Counted from the stretch's first letter, positions 1 to 8,920 are shown. The stretch is DNA of 64,000 nucleotides from Anaerolineae bacterium (GCA_022822545.1 JAJEBE010000039.1:1-64000); one strand, 5' to 3'. A program made the numbers and translations. Notes: generated by a model not told the origin, from the sequence alone.

Positions 1-41
1 AGGAAGCCGCCAAGATTTTTTATCTGAGCAATTGTTTCAAA

Positions 42-93
42 TTTTTTGCCGCCGAGTACACCGAGTTAATTTGAGTACACAGAGTTTTTCTGA
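42..93 (+). repeat. Word-B intergenic repeat (GAGTACAC variant)
   Basis: AT-rich leader with spaced GAGTACAC/CACCGAG units (GCCGAGTACACCGAG, then GAGTACACAGAG). A close copy with the same spacing lies at 22028-22069. It belongs to the loose CACAGAG/CACCGAG word family found in many spacers of this window. No gene is visible in 1-141. Confidence 0.6.
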
Positions 94-141
94 GCATTTC
101 GCAATATTCGCAGCCTGCCAATCACAGGAGGAGAGTGTTCG

Positions 142-1224
142 ATGAGGGAGTTCCAGGTTCGTCAAAGCGCGGTTTTGCCGGCTGAGCCGCCGCCGATCGT
201 CAGCATTGGCTTGGGCGGGATCGTGCATGACGCTCATTATCCGGCGTACAGAATCGCCGGTTTCGATGTGGTCGGCGGTTACGATATTGATGCTGAGCGG
301 GCGGCGATGATGCAGGAGAAGTTCGGCATTCCGCGGCTTTATGGGTCGCTGGCGGAAGCGATTGAGGAGGCGCCGGAGGAGGCTGTCTTTGATATCGCTG
401 TGCCGGGGAGCGCCATCGCGGATATTCTGCGGGAGATACCGGCGGGGCGGGCGGCGCTCATCCAGAAGCCGATGGGGGAGGACCTGGCGGAGGCGCGTCA
501 GATCCTGAGCATTTGTCGGGAGCGCAATTTGGTCGCGGCGATCAATTTTCAGTTGCGTTACGCGCCCTTCATCATCGCGGCGCGGGATATGATCGAGCAG
601 GGGTTGATCGGCGAGTTGTACGATGTGGAGTTCCGCGTGCAGTGCAACACGCCCTGGCATTTGTGGAGCTTCCTCTTCCCGTTGCCGCGGGTGGAGATTC
701 TGTATCACAGCATTCATTATGTCGACCTCATCCGTTCTTTCTGCGGGAGTCCGAAGGGGGTCTACGCCAAGACGATGAGCCACCCGACGGCGCCGGAGTT
801 GCGCGGGGGCAGCCGCTCGATGATCATCATGGATTATGGGGAGAACCCGCGGGTCAATGTGATGACCAACCACAGCCACGCTTATGGCGGGGAGAAGCAG
901 CAATCCTACGTCAAGTTCGAGGGGAGCAAGGGGGCGATCCGAATCCGCGCCGGTTTGAACATGAATTATCCGGAGGGCGTGCCGGACCGCTTCGAGTATA
1001 TCTTGTTGGATGACGGGGCGGCGCCGCGGTGGCGGTCGCTTGAGATCGCCGGGTCCTGGTTCCCGGAGGCCTTCATCGGCACGATGGCCAGCTTGATGCG
1101 TTATGCCGGGGGCGAGACGGCGGCATTGCCGACCTCGGTGGAGGATGCGATCGAGACGATGGCGACGGTGGAAGCGGCGTATGAGTCCAGCGCGGCTGGG
1201 GGGAGGCCTTTGCCGGCGGTTTGA
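142..1224 (+). CDS. Gfo/Idh/MocA family oxidoreductase
   Basis: Predicted cytoplasmic NAD(P)-dependent sugar or sugar-derivative dehydrogenase of 360 aa, a usual length for the family. An N-terminal Rossmann fold carries GLGGIV (residues 23-28), and the family's EKP motif appears as QKP (108-110). The substrate domain holds the YHSIHYVD segment where the catalytic His normally lies. The ATG follows a strong Shine-Dalgarno (AGGAGGAG) at about 8 nt. The neighbours are deoxysugar-type catabolic genes, so a sugar substrate is likely, but it cannot be named from sequence. The change of EKP to QKP is the only oddity. Confidence 0.9.
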   Translation: MREFQVRQSAVLPAEPPPIVSIGLGGIVHDAHYPAYRIAGFDVVGGYDIDAERAAMMQEKFGIPRLYGSLAEAIEEAPEEAVFDIAVPGSAIADILREIPAGRAALIQKPMGEDLAEARQILSICRERNLVAAINFQLRYAPFIIAARDMIEQGLIGELYDVEFRVQCNTPWHLWSFLFPLPRVEILYHSIHYVDLIRSFCGSPKGVYAKTMSHPTAPELRGGSRSMIIMDYGENPRVNVMTNHSHAYGGEKQQSYVKFEGSKGAIRIRAGLNMNYPEGVPDRFEYILLDDGAAPRWRSLEIAGSWFPEAFIGTMASLMRYAGGETAALPTSVEDAIETMATVEAAYESSAAGGRPLPAV

Positions 1225-1237
1225 GCGGGGGCAATGT

Positions 1238-1272
1238 TTTCACCACAGAGGCACAGAGGCACAGACGTTTTT
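1238..1272 (+). repeat. Word-B CACAGAG array
   Basis: TTCACCACAGAGGCACAGAGGCACAGA followed by a T run, directly after the oxidoreductase stop. This is a typical member of the CACAGAG word family. Confidence 0.65.
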
Positions 1273-1302
1273 TACGGTTAGCGAGAGAAATGAGGGAAGA
1301 TT

Positions 1303-1524
1303 ATGGTCGTTACAATATCCTGGACCACCGTGTTTATCGTGTTCATCTCGTTTGTATTCTTCGCAGTATGGCAAGCGGAAAGCAAACTGAGGGACGCCAT
1401 TCAGGAATTGCGCGCGGATCATCGACAAGAAATCGCTCATCTCAGGTCCGAAAACCGCGAGTTGCAATACAAGCTGACGCGGCTACAGGGAGAACTCGCC
1501 AGCGTCGAGCGGCGCGTCAGGTGA
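1303..1524 (+). CDS. Small membrane-anchored coiled-coil protein
   Basis: Predicted 73-aa protein, not recognised as a named family. Residues 3-24 form one hydrophobic helix (TTVFIVFISFVFFAVW). The rest is a charged heptad-like helix rich in Glu, Arg and Leu, probably a coiled coil. A purine-rich GAGGGAAG lies just upstream of the ATG. Its base composition is less GC-rich than the flanking enzymes. The coherent membrane-helix-plus-coiled-coil design argues for a real gene, but an accidental reading frame in a repeat-rich spacer cannot be excluded. Confidence 0.45.
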   Translation: MVVTISWTTVFIVFISFVFFAVWQAESKLRDAIQELRADHRQEIAHLRSENRELQYKLTRLQGELASVERRVR

Positions 1525-1547
1525 CTGGCAGCAAGAAGTTGGCGAGT

Positions 1548-2393
1548 CTACAAGCCAAGATTGTAGAAGTCGTTGGCGGTTCCGCCGAGGATGGCGGCTT
1601 TTTCTTCATTTGACAGATCGGCCAGGCATTTGTTGGTTTCGGCCCAGACTTTGGCGTAATCGCCGGCGAGCACGGCGACGGGCCAATCGCTGCCGAACAT
1701 CAGGCGGTCGGGGCCAAAAGTTTCGATGGCGAAGTCAATCAGCGGTTTGATGTCTTCGTAGGTCCAGTTCTCGAAGTCGGGGGTCACGGTATTCAAGCCG
1801 GAGACTTTGGCGTAGACATTCGGGCTTTCGGCGGCGGCGGTCATTTGTTCGCGCCAGGCGGCCCGGTCGTCCTCGCCCAGGGGGGGCTTGGCCAGGTGGT
1901 CGATGACCATTTTGAGGGTCGGGACTTTTTCCGCCAGGGTCGGCACATGCTTGAGGTGGTTGGGGAATACGGCGACCACATCGAAGGCGAGGTCGCGGTC
2001 GGCGAGGATCTGCAGGCCTTCGAAGACTTGCTTCTGCACGACCCAGTCGGGATTGGGTTCGTCGTGGATGAGATGGCGGATGCCTTTAAAGTAGGGATTC
2101 GCCCCGTATTCGGCGAGTTTTTTGGCGGTCTCGGCCGGGTCATGGATGGGCAGCCAGCCGACCACGCCGGCGACCCAGTCGCGGTTAGCGGCGATGGCGA
2201 GCATGGAGTCGGTATCGGCGTAGGAGTTGGCCGATTGCACGATGACGGTTTTATCCAGGCCGGCGGCGGCCAACTGGGGTTCGAGCTCGGCGGGGGCGAA
2301 CTCGCGGTAGATGGGTCCGTAGTCGGGAATCAGCCAAGAGTAGGCGACTTCGTCCAGGTTCCAAAAATGCTGATGGGTATCGACCTTTAGCAT
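1548..2393 (-). CDS. Amidohydrolase (COG3618, L-fuconolactonase-like)
   Basis: TIM-barrel amidohydrolase of the amidohydrolase_2/COG3618 group, 281 aa. Members hydrolyse sugar lactones such as L-fucono-1,5-lactone, or 2-pyrone-4,6-dicarboxylate. The HxH motif is at the very N-terminus (DTHQHFW, residues 5-11) and the C-terminal barrel Asp lies in MFGSDWP. A strong AAGGAGG precedes the ATG. The lactonase role fits the neighbouring rhamnose mutarotase, enolase-superfamily dehydratase and MocA-type dehydrogenase in a non-phosphorylating deoxysugar pathway. The exact substrate is inferred, not seen. Confidence 0.85.
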   Translation of the reverse strand: MLKVDTHQHFWNLDEVAYSWLIPDYGPIYREFAPAELEPQLAAAGLDKTVIVQSANSYADTDSMLAIAANRDWVAGVVGWLPIHDPAETAKKLAEYGANPYFKGIRHLIHDEPNPDWVVQKQVFEGLQILADRDLAFDVVAVFPNHLKHVPTLAEKVPTLKMVIDHLAKPPLGEDDRAAWREQMTAAAESPNVYAKVSGLNTVTPDFENWTYEDIKPLIDFAIETFGPDRLMFGSDWPVAVLAGDYAKVWAETNKCLADLSNEEKAAILGGTANDFYNLGL

Positions 2394-2466
2394 GGCTGCC
2401 TCCTTTTTACTCTACTCCGTGCCCGTCAACCATTTCTAGCGTCGCGCGGGCACTGGCAGATCTGGC

Positions 2467-2491
2467 GGGCGACCTGGTAGGTCGCCCCTAC
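2467..2491 (+). repeat. Word-A hairpin repeat, canonical
   Basis: Arms GGGCGACCT and AGGTCGCCC pair perfectly over 9 bp around a GGT loop and are followed by CTAC. It lies in the 504-base gap 2394-2897, which otherwise holds a word-B array, a word-E copy and a second word-A copy, and no convincing gene. Confidence 0.8.
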
Positions 2492-2698
2492 AAGCGACTA
2501 AATTGAGCGAATTCAATTTGTTTGTGCGGGTTTTCAATTTCGATGCGATTGCTTCGGCACTCCCGCGGTTATTTGACAGATTGGCATTCGCTGACTATAT
2601 TTTACGGATAAAAAATGTTTTTGCAAGCAAAACAGATTTGGGGACGTGGCGATCGCTTCAAAATTAACATTCGCTGGAACGAGAAAAATACACTGAAA

Positions 2699-2838
2699 TT
2701 TAACCACAGAGAACACAGAGAGCACAGAGATATTTTATTACAGGGTGATTCAACGCAGGAGTAGTTCCAAGAAAGTGATGAGAATATTGGAGAACGTTTA
2801 GCGGACGGGTTTCGGGTGACCTGGTAGGTCGCCCCTAC
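2699..2838 (+). repeat. Composite intergenic element, order B-E-A
   Basis: Three words follow each other. A CACAGAG array spans 2703-2733, a TTCCAAGAAAGTGATG word spans 2765-2785, and a hairpin spans 2814-2838 (GGGTGACCT/AGGTCGCCC, one G.T pair). The same order recurs at 16418-16563. Confidence 0.7.
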
Positions 2839-2897
2839 GGTCGCTGGGCGGGTAACTGGCGATTGCGGCTAGCGCAAAAGGGGGTTGAAGAGAAGCG

Positions 2898-4046
2898 ATG
2901 AAACCACTGGAAGGTTTACTGGTATTGGACTTCAGCATCTTCTTGTCGGGGCCGTCGGCGGCGTTGCGCCTGGCGGATTTGGGGGCGCGGGTGATCAAGG
3001 TGGAGCGGCCTGATGGGGGGGATCTTTGCCGGCAGCTTTATATTTCCGAGTTGGAGCTGGATGGGGAAAGTACGCTTTTTCATTCCATCAACCGCAACAA
3101 GGAGAGCTTCGCCGCCAACCTGAAAGACCCGATTGACCTGGAGCGGGTCAAGGCGCTGATCAAGCAAGCGGATGTCATCGTGCAGAACTTCCGCCCGGGG
3201 GTGATGACGCGTTTGGGTTTGGATTACGAAGCGGTGCGCGCGATCAATCCCGGCATCGTCTACGGCGAGATCACCGGTTATGGCAACGAGGGGCCCTGGG
3301 TTTACAAGCCGGGGCAGGATTTGCTGCTGCAATCGATCTCGGGTTTGGTCTGGCTGAACGGCGATGCGGACCGCCCGCCGACGCCTTTCGGTCTGGCGGT
3401 GGTGGATCTCTTCGCCGGGGCGCATTTGGTGCAGGGCATCCTGGCTTGTCTCGTGCGCCGCGGGGTCAGTGGCGAGGGCGGTCTGGTGCAGGTGAGTTTG
3501 CTGGAATCCATCCTCGATTTCCAGTTTGAGGTATTGACCACGCATCTGAACGATGGCGGGAAGCTGCCGCAGCGGAGCCGGATCAACAACGCCCATGCCT
3601 ACCTGGCGGCGCCTTATGGCATCTACGAGACGGCGGATGGTTATCTGGCGCTGGCGATGGGGTCGATACCGGCGCTGGGCGAGTTGCTGGATTGTCCGCC
3701 GCTGCGGGAATTTACCGATTCCGCCACCTGGTTCAGCGAGCGGGACGATATCAAGGCGATCCTGGTGGATCATCTCAAAGGCCATTCGACGCAGCACTGG
3801 CTGGATATCCTCGAGCCGCGGGATATCTGGTGCGCCGATGTGCTGACCTGGGAGCGTTTGCTGCGGCACGAAGGTTTCAAGGTCGTCGATATGGTCCAGG
3901 AGGTGGCGCGGGATGAGGATGTCAAGCTGGATACGACGCGCTGTCCGATACGCATCGATGGGGAGATATTAAAGAGCGGGAAAGGGGCGCCGCGCATCGG
4001 CGAAGATACGGGGCGGATCATGTCCGAATTTGCGATTGTGGGTTGA
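2898..4046 (+). CDS. CaiB/BaiF family III CoA transferase
   Basis: Family III acyl-CoA:carboxylate CoA transferase of 382 aa, the usual size. These enzymes move CoA between organic acids through an aspartyl-CoA thioester. The conserved Asp is D141 in PGQDLLLQS, and the N-terminal LVLDFS and [10 protein letters not shown] segments are typical. The ATG is preceded by GAAGAGA. A MaoC-type hydratase and a rhamnose mutarotase follow downstream on the same strand, so it probably activates a carboxylic acid in the same catabolic set. The substrate is unknown. Confidence 0.9.
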   Translation: MKPLEGLLVLDFSIFLSGPSAALRLADLGARVIKVERPDGGDLCRQLYISELELDGESTLFHSINRNKESFAANLKDPIDLERVKALIKQADVIVQNFRPGVMTRLGLDYEAVRAINPGIVYGEITGYGNEGPWVYKPGQDLLLQSISGLVWLNGDADRPPTPFGLAVVDLFAGAHLVQGILACLVRRGVSGEGGLVQVSLLESILDFQFEVLTTHLNDGGKLPQRSRINNAHAYLAAPYGIYETADGYLALAMGSIPALGELLDCPPLREFTDSATWFSERDDIKAILVDHLKGHSTQHWLDILEPRDIWCADVLTWERLLRHEGFKVVDMVQEVARDEDVKLDTTRCPIRIDGEILKSGKGAPRIGEDTGRIMSEFAIVG

Positions 4047-4063
4047 TTTATGCGCCACAGAGG

Positions 4064-4299
4064 GCGCAGAAGTAAGCCCAAGGAAGTCATGCATAAATAA
4101 ATTAGCCACCGAGGACACCGAGTAAAGCTGTTTAATAGTTATATGGCAGCGACAGTTTCCATAAGAAGGATGGCGGCATAAATTGCGCGAGCGTCGAAAC
4201 AATATCAAAACCTCTGTGCCCTCAAAATCACTCGGTGTCCTCGGTGGTAAAAAAACAGTCATTGAGACAGGATTTGCATTAATTTCTTGGATACTGAGG
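4064..4299. repeat. Nested inverted-repeat (MITE-like) element M1
   Basis: Fills the 308-base gap before the MaoC gene. The outer ends are word E: 4075-4098 forward (CCAAGGAAGTCATGC) and 4271-4298 reverse. Inside, CCACCGAGGACACCGAGT (4106-4123) is repeated as a perfect 18-bp inverted copy at 4230-4247, with 106 nt between. No protein is encoded. Confidence 0.7.
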
Positions 4300-4354
4300 G
4301 AACAGAGATTTTTTCATTTGCTTGAGTTCATGATATTAGATTGAGGGAAGAGCC

Positions 4355-4867
4355 ATGCCAGAAAACACGCCGGTTGAAATGCACGCGGAGTTGCCGCTGT
4401 TCAACACCGAGACCTGGATGTACGAGGACTTCGAGTTGGGGGCCAAGATCAAGTCGATACGGCGCACGCTATCGGAAGGCGAGTGCATGATTTTCAACGC
4501 GATCGTGCTGGATATGCACCCGTATGTGGCCGATGAGATTTTCGCCCGGGACGAGGGCATCTTCGACAAGCGGCTGGTGGCCGGCTCGATGGTGTTCAGC
4601 ATCGGCCTGGGTTTGATGGCGCATAACAACGTGCATACTTTCAGCTACGGCTATGACCGGCTGCGCTTCATCAAGCCGGTTTTCATCGGCGATACGATTT
4701 ATACGGTGCGGACTCACTTGAGCAAGGAGCCGAAGTACAAGGAGATGGGTTTGGTCAAGGTGAGTTATGAGGTTTACAAGAACGAAGGGGTGCTGGCCTT
4801 ATACTGCGAGCATTTGCAGACGGTGAAGTATCGGCAGCCGGAGAATTTCAATATCGGTTCTGATTAG
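4355..4867 (+). CDS. MaoC-like hot-dog dehydratase
   Basis: Predicted enoyl-CoA hydratase or related hot-dog enzyme of 170 aa, the normal size for a single-domain MaoC protein. Visible family features are the start of the hot-dog helix with D..HP...DE.FA (about residues 53-63), the [12 protein letters not shown] segment, and a C-terminal strand typical of R-hydratases. It ends 10 nt before the mutarotase start, so the two are probably co-transcribed. With the upstream CoA transferase it suggests handling of a CoA-activated acid, possibly mesaconyl-CoA-like. That substrate is a guess. Confidence 0.8.
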   Translation: MPENTPVEMHAELPLFNTETWMYEDFELGAKIKSIRRTLSEGECMIFNAIVLDMHPYVADEIFARDEGIFDKRLVAGSMVFSIGLGLMAHNNVHTFSYGYDRLRFIKPVFIGDTIYTVRTHLSKEPKYKEMGLVKVSYEVYKNEGVLALYCEHLQTVKYRQPENFNIGSD

Positions 4868-4877
4868 GAGACTAGCG

Positions 4878-5201
4878 ATGCAACGATTTGGACAGGTGAT
4901 TGGATTGCGGGCGGAAGACGCGGCCGAGTATATCCGCTTGCACGCGGATGTTTGGCCGGGCGTGTTGAAGAAGATCGAGGAGTGCAATATCCGCAATTAC
5001 TCGATTTATCGTTATGGCGATCTGCTATTCGCTTACATGGAATATCATGGGGATGATTTCGAAGCGGATATGGCGGCGATGGCGGCGGACGAGACGACGC
5101 AGAAGTGGTGGGATCTTTGCATGCCGATGCAGAAACCGGTGGAAGAGCGGGCTGAGGGCGAGTGGTGGCATAATATTGAAGAAGTTTTCCACATGGATTA
5201 G
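4878..5201 (+). CDS. rhaM: L-rhamnose mutarotase
   Basis: Interconverts alpha and beta anomers of L-rhamnose or a similar deoxysugar in the cytoplasm. At 107 aa it matches the RhaM/DUF718 family. The motif YIRLHADVWPGVL carries His22, the position of the known catalytic His, and the C-terminal paired Trp (WWDLC, EWWHNI) fit the dimer and active-site pattern. AGGAG lies 8 nt before the ATG, and the gap to the MaoC gene is only 10 nt. It is the clearest clue that this region handles 6-deoxysugars. Confidence 0.9.
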   Translation: MQRFGQVIGLRAEDAAEYIRLHADVWPGVLKKIEECNIRNYSIYRYGDLLFAYMEYHGDDFEADMAAMAADETTQKWWDLCMPMQKPVEERAEGEWWHNIEEVFHMD

Positions 5202-5265
5202 GGGTTGGCGGGGCGCAGGTGGAGGGCTTTATCACAAAGGGCACGAAGGCATTCATTTGTGTTGC

Positions 5266-5290
5266 GGGCGACCTGGTAGGTCGCCCCTAC
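5266..5290 (+). repeat. Word-A hairpin repeat, canonical
   Basis: Perfect 9-bp arms with GGT loop and CTAC tail, just downstream of a short word-B unit (ATCACAAAGGGCACGAAGG, 5231-5249) and of rhaM. Confidence 0.8.
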
Positions 5291-5379
5291 GGTTTGCATT
5301 TTGTGGAATTGGCGGACGAGTGGCGATTTGACTGGCGGGCGGCGGAAGCGTCGTCTATGTGAGAAGCTAGTGGTGTTGC

Positions 5380-5404
5380 GGGCGACCTGGTAGGTCGCCC
5401 CTAC
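5380..5404 (+). repeat. Word-A hairpin overlapping a stop codon
   Basis: Canonical hairpin whose CTAC tail supplies the TAG stop (5401-5403, minus strand) of the enolase-superfamily gene. It would sit immediately 3' of that gene's stop in the mRNA. Confidence 0.8.
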
Positions 5405-6519
5405 AGCACCGCGACGGTGGCGTCGTCGATGAAGTCCCAGTCCCATTCGATGCCGGTTCCTGGGCCTTGGGGCGGGTGGGCGTAGCCGTCGGCGTCGATT
5501 TGAATGGGGTTCTTGATGCCCAGCTTCATCAGCGAGCCGGGGTAGAGGGCTTCGAAGAATTCGCAATTGGCGATGGCGCAGCAGCAGTGCAGGTTGACGA
5601 TTTCCAGGGCCGGGTAAATGGCCGTGTGGATTTCGCAGCGCATGCCGAAGGCTTCGGCCAGGTGGGCGGTTTTCATCACCGCGGTCACGCCGCCTTTCCA
5701 GGAGACATCGCTGCGGACGATATCAACCACGTCGCCGGCGATGCACTCGGCGGTGGAATAATGCGAGCCGGCCAGGACTTCGGCGCCGCATATCGGTATG
5801 TCCAGGTCGCGGGTCAGCTTGCGCAAGCCATTGAAGTCGACATCGTAGAGGGGCTCCTCAAACCAGTAATAATCCAGTTTTTCGAGTTCGCGGCCCATGC
5901 GCAGAGCTTCTTCGTAATAGGTGTGGGCCGTGACCGGATCGGCCATGAGCTTGAATTTCGGGTCAGGGCCGACGGCTTCCCGGCACAGGCGATAGGCTTC
6001 GAGGGCTTCATGATAATCGCTGGGGGGGTGCAGTTTGTAGCCGTGGAAGCCACCTTGCTTGAAATTCAGGGCTTGCTCGGCGTAGTCTTGCGGGGAATCG
6101 AGAAAGAGGGAGCTGACGTAGGTCGGCGCTTTATCGCGATAGTGGCCGAGCAGTTGGTAGAGGGGCAAGCCGGCGAGTTGGCCGGCGATATCCCAGAGGG
6201 CGATATCGAAGGGGCCGTAGGCGTATATGGGGGTGAGATGCCAGACGCGGTCATAGCGCCGGAAATCGTGCCAGTGTTTTTCGCGGGCGAGGGGGTCTTT
6301 GCCCAGGAAGAAGGGTTTGAGGGAACCGGCGGCGATGGCGCCCGCCATTTCCGCGCCCATGCCGGCGAAGCCCATGCTGACGCCGTCGATGCCGGCGTCG
6401 GTCTTGAGGGTGATGATGAGGAAGTGCATATCGGACTTTTGGGCGTCGCGCAGCTCGGTGGCGGACATGACTTGTTCCTGGTGTTTGCAGAGGCGGATTT
6501 CGATATCGGTGATTTTCAT
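5401..6519 (-). CDS. Mandelate racemase/muconate lactonizing enzyme family (enolase superfamily)
   Basis: Mg-dependent enolase-superfamily enzyme, probably a sugar-acid dehydratase, 372 aa. The metal ligands are D194, E221 (FEEPL) and E247. A K162-x-H164 pair lies on the second barrel strand, and D271 with H298 (EIHTA) form the mandelate-racemase-type His-Asp dyad. A longer in-frame start at 6690 exists, but the internal ATG at 6519 follows AAAGGGA at good spacing and begins with the family-typical MKITDIEIRL. Context (RhaM, lactonase) suggests an L-fuconate- or L-rhamnonate-like substrate. The K-x-H variant leaves this open. Confidence 0.9.
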   Translation of the reverse strand: MKITDIEIRLCKHQEQVMSATELRDAQKSDMHFLIITLKTDAGIDGVSMGFAGMGAEMAGAIAAGSLKPFFLGKDPLAREKHWHDFRRYDRVWHLTPIYAYGPFDIALWDIAGQLAGLPLYQLLGHYRDKAPTYVSSLFLDSPQDYAEQALNFKQGGFHGYKLHPPSDYHEALEAYRLCREAVGPDPKFKLMADPVTAHTYYEEALRMGRELEKLDYYWFEEPLYDVDFNGLRKLTRDLDIPICGAEVLAGSHYSTAECIAGDVVDIVRSDVSWKGGVTAVMKTAHLAEAFGMRCEIHTAIYPALEIVNLHCCCAIANCEFFEALYPGSLMKLGIKNPIQIDADGYAHPPQGPGTGIEWDWDFIDDATVAVL

Positions 6520-6544
6520 GGTTGGGTTCCCTTTGAGATGAACA

Positions 6545-6625
6545 TTCATAGATTTTACCACCGCGGGCACCGAGTTTTGTCGAGAACGCCGAGTGGTTTC
6601 GGGCGACCTAATGGCTCGCCTCTGC
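6545..6625 (+). repeat. Degenerate word-B plus word-A unit
   Basis: ACCACCGCGGGCACCGAG (6545 onward) is followed by a decayed hairpin at 6601-6625 (GGGCGACCT then GGCTCGCC). It lies between two divergently transcribed genes. Confidence 0.5.
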
Positions 6626-6713
6626 GGCCGGATTTCTGCGATTGACCTACGATTTGCCGCCGGGCCGGCGTAAGCTGATACTGTCAGCATTCCAGGCAGC
6701 GCTGGGGGATTTT

Positions 6714-8804
6714 ATGCGATTTGCAATTCTAATATGCTTCGTCGCGCTCTTGCTGTGCCGGCCCGGGCAGGCGCAGGACGGGGATTATCCGACGCTGGAT
6801 GCTTTGGAGAATTTGGAAGTTCCGCGTTTTGATTACGCCGAAATGGTGGAGAGATTCAGCAGTCGCGATACGAGCTTTAGCCCGCCGGCGAGCCCGCCCG
6901 ATCTCAAGCTGGGCGACAGCGAAAGTTTCTTTGTCATCGTAAGCGTGGGCGGGGGGGACAGGCGCGAGGAGATCGTGGCGGACTTGCGGGCGATGACGGA
7001 ACGCGTCCTGATCTGGGTTGAGACGGCGGTGGACTACCCGAACTGGCGGGCGCAGGCTTTGGCGCGAAGCCTGGAAAGCCAGGTATTGGACCCGGTGGAG
7101 GCGCTCTTCCAATTCGCCGAGCCGCCCGGCATTGACGGCGATTCGCGTTTGACGGTTGTGATGATCCATGCGCCGGAGGATACGACGCTGGGTTATTTCC
7201 CGCCGGCCAGCACACTGCCGCAAAAATTATTCTCGAAGAGCAACGAGCGGGAGATGTTGGTGGTCAACCTGGCGCTGGATGATGAATACGATTTCTTTGA
7301 CGATATTCTGGTCGAAACGGTCGCGCATGAATTTAGCCATATTCTGCATCACCACCAGGACCCGAGCGAAGAGATCTGGCTTGACGAGGGTTTGGCGGGT
7401 TATGCCGCCTATCAGGCCTCGAAAGCCTTGTTCAGCTACCAGGCTATGCACGAGGATGCGGAGGATTTCCTGGCCGCGCCTAACACCGGCTTGACGCATT
7501 GGCAGGCGGCGCCGGAGACGGGCCGCAAATATGGCGCCGCCTCCTTGTTCATCTTGTATTTGACGGAGCGCTTCGGCAAGGAGATCGCGGCGCGTTTGCT
7601 GGCCGAGCCGGCCGATGGCTGGCGGTCTGTCGACAAGGCGCTGCGGGATGAGTACGGCGCGTCGGCCGAGGAGGTCTTCGCCGATTGGGTCTTGGCCAAT
7701 TATTTTCAGGACAGTCGGCGGGGGTATGGTTACCGGGCGCTGGATGCCGATTTGCCGCCGCCGCAGCCAGTCGCCAGCTTCAACAGTTTCCCGGCGGTGC
7801 ATAAGGGCGAGCTGCCGCAACTCAGCACGGATTATTTTGCCGTTGATGTCCGCGGCGCCGATGCACTCCATCTGCGGCTGTGGCAAGCGGCGGATGCCCA
7901 GTTGATACCGGCGACGGCGCCCGAAGGCGATTATTTCGCTTACGCCTTTGCTTCCGACACGGGCAACAGCCGACTGACGCGGGAGTTTATTTTGACCGCG
8001 CCGCGCGAAGCATGGCTGGAGTTTGATATCTGGTACGACCTGGAATATGATGGCGAATACGGTTATGTGACGGTCAGCGATGACCTGGGCCGGACATGGC
8101 GGACGCTGCCGAGCCGTTACACGACCAAGTCCTACACTTACGAGGAATTCTATGAGGAAGGCTTTAACGGTTCTTCTCGCGGCTGGCGGGCAGAGCGCGT
8201 TGACCTGAGCGCCTATACGCCGGGCCGTGTGCTGATTGGATTCGAGGTGGTATCGAATATCGTCACCACATACCGCGGCATGGCGATCGACAACTTGCGG
8301 ATTGAAGCGCTGAATTTCCACGAAGGCTTTGAAAGCCCGGATGATGCCTGGGAATATGAGGGCTGGGCGCGCACTGACAACCGCCTGCCCAACAAGACCT
8401 GGCTGCAAGTCGCTCAGGACACGGGCGGTGAATTGCATGTCCGCCGGGAGTTGGCGCATGGCAATGGCGAGTTGATTGTGGATTTGTTGCCGGGCGTGAG
8501 CCAGGTTATGGCGGCTGTGTCGCCGATCGCGCCGGTGACCAGTTTGCGGAGCGAGTATGAATTGGAGGCGTATCTGCTGGATGCGGCCGGCGAGGTCCTG
8601 GTGGTGAGCCGGGAATGTTCGGTGACGACTACAGATCCGTTGAACTTCCGGGCGACGCCGAACGGCAGGAAGATCGGGCTTTTGCCCGAGGGGACGACGG
8701 TCGACGCGCTGGACAAAGAGGGGGATTGGTTTCAGGTGGAATACAATGGCGCGCAGGGCTGGGTGCACGGGGATTATGTGAATACGGCGGGGGAATGCGC
8801 TTGA
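6714..8804 (+). CDS. Secreted HExxH metallopeptidase with InhA-type MAM and SH3b domains (copy 1)
   Basis: Predicted secreted zinc peptidase, 696 aa. Order: signal peptide (about 1-20, ending GQAQ), then a catalytic domain with HEFSH (205-209) and a second Glu 16 residues later in WLDEGLA, a gluzincin layout like M30/hyicolysin. A beta-rich domain of the immune-inhibitor-A MAM type follows (near VTVSDDLGRTW and IDNLRIE). A bacterial SH3 domain forms the last 55 residues (NFRATPNG, GWVHGDYV). I chose the ATG at 6714 because it starts the signal peptide and follows GGGGGA. A tandem paralog follows directly. Confidence 0.85.
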   Translation: MRFAILICFVALLLCRPGQAQDGDYPTLDALENLEVPRFDYAEMVERFSSRDTSFSPPASPPDLKLGDSESFFVIVSVGGGDRREEIVADLRAMTERVLIWVETAVDYPNWRAQALARSLESQVLDPVEALFQFAEPPGIDGDSRLTVVMIHAPEDTTLGYFPPASTLPQKLFSKSNEREMLVVNLALDDEYDFFDDILVETVAHEFSHILHHHQDPSEEIWLDEGLAGYAAYQASKALFSYQAMHEDAEDFLAAPNTGLTHWQAAPETGRKYGAASLFILYLTERFGKEIAARLLAEPADGWRSVDKALRDEYGASAEEVFADWVLANYFQDSRRGYGYRALDADLPPPQPVASFNSFPAVHKGELPQLSTDYFAVDVRGADALHLRLWQAADAQLIPATAPEGDYFAYAFASDTGNSRLTREFILTAPREAWLEFDIWYDLEYDGEYGYVTVSDDLGRTWRTLPSRYTTKSYTYEEFYEEGFNGSSRGWRAERVDLSAYTPGRVLIGFEVVSNIVTTYRGMAIDNLRIEALNFHEGFESPDDAWEYEGWARTDNRLPNKTWLQVAQDTGGELHVRRELAHGNGELIVDLLPGVSQVMAAVSPIAPVTSLRSEYELEAYLLDAAGEVLVVSRECSVTTTDPLNFRATPNGRKIGLLPEGTTVDALDKEGDWFQVEYNGAQGWVHGDYVNTAGECA

Positions 8805-8831
8805 GGTTGGGGAGCTTCGCAGAGGATAATT

Positions 8832-8920
8832 CACCACAGAGATTTTTTTAGCACAAAGGTCACAAAGGCAGGAAGGACACAAAGGTGTTGCAGGCGGGTG
8901 ATTCGGCGGGTCGCCCCTAC
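8832..8920 (+). repeat. Word-B plus decayed word-A, duplicated with the upstream gene
   Basis: CACCACAGAG, then ACAAAGGTCACAAAGGCAGG and AAGGACACAAAGGTGTTGC, ending in a decayed hairpin (8896-8920). Nearly the same string recurs at 11112-11184 after the second peptidase gene, so the repeat was copied together with the gene. Confidence 0.7.

Noticed and set aside
37..903. Open frame on the minus strand at the left edge
   Set aside because: Overlaps the oxidoreductase almost completely; Arg/His/Pro-rich with no family features.
7227..8882. Open frame of 551 codons on the minus strand opposite the first metallopeptidase
   Set aside because: It is the mirror of a GC-rich coding sequence: Arg/Gln/Pro-rich, no domains, no ribosome site. 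The plus-strand protein has a signal peptide, zinc motif and SH3 domain.
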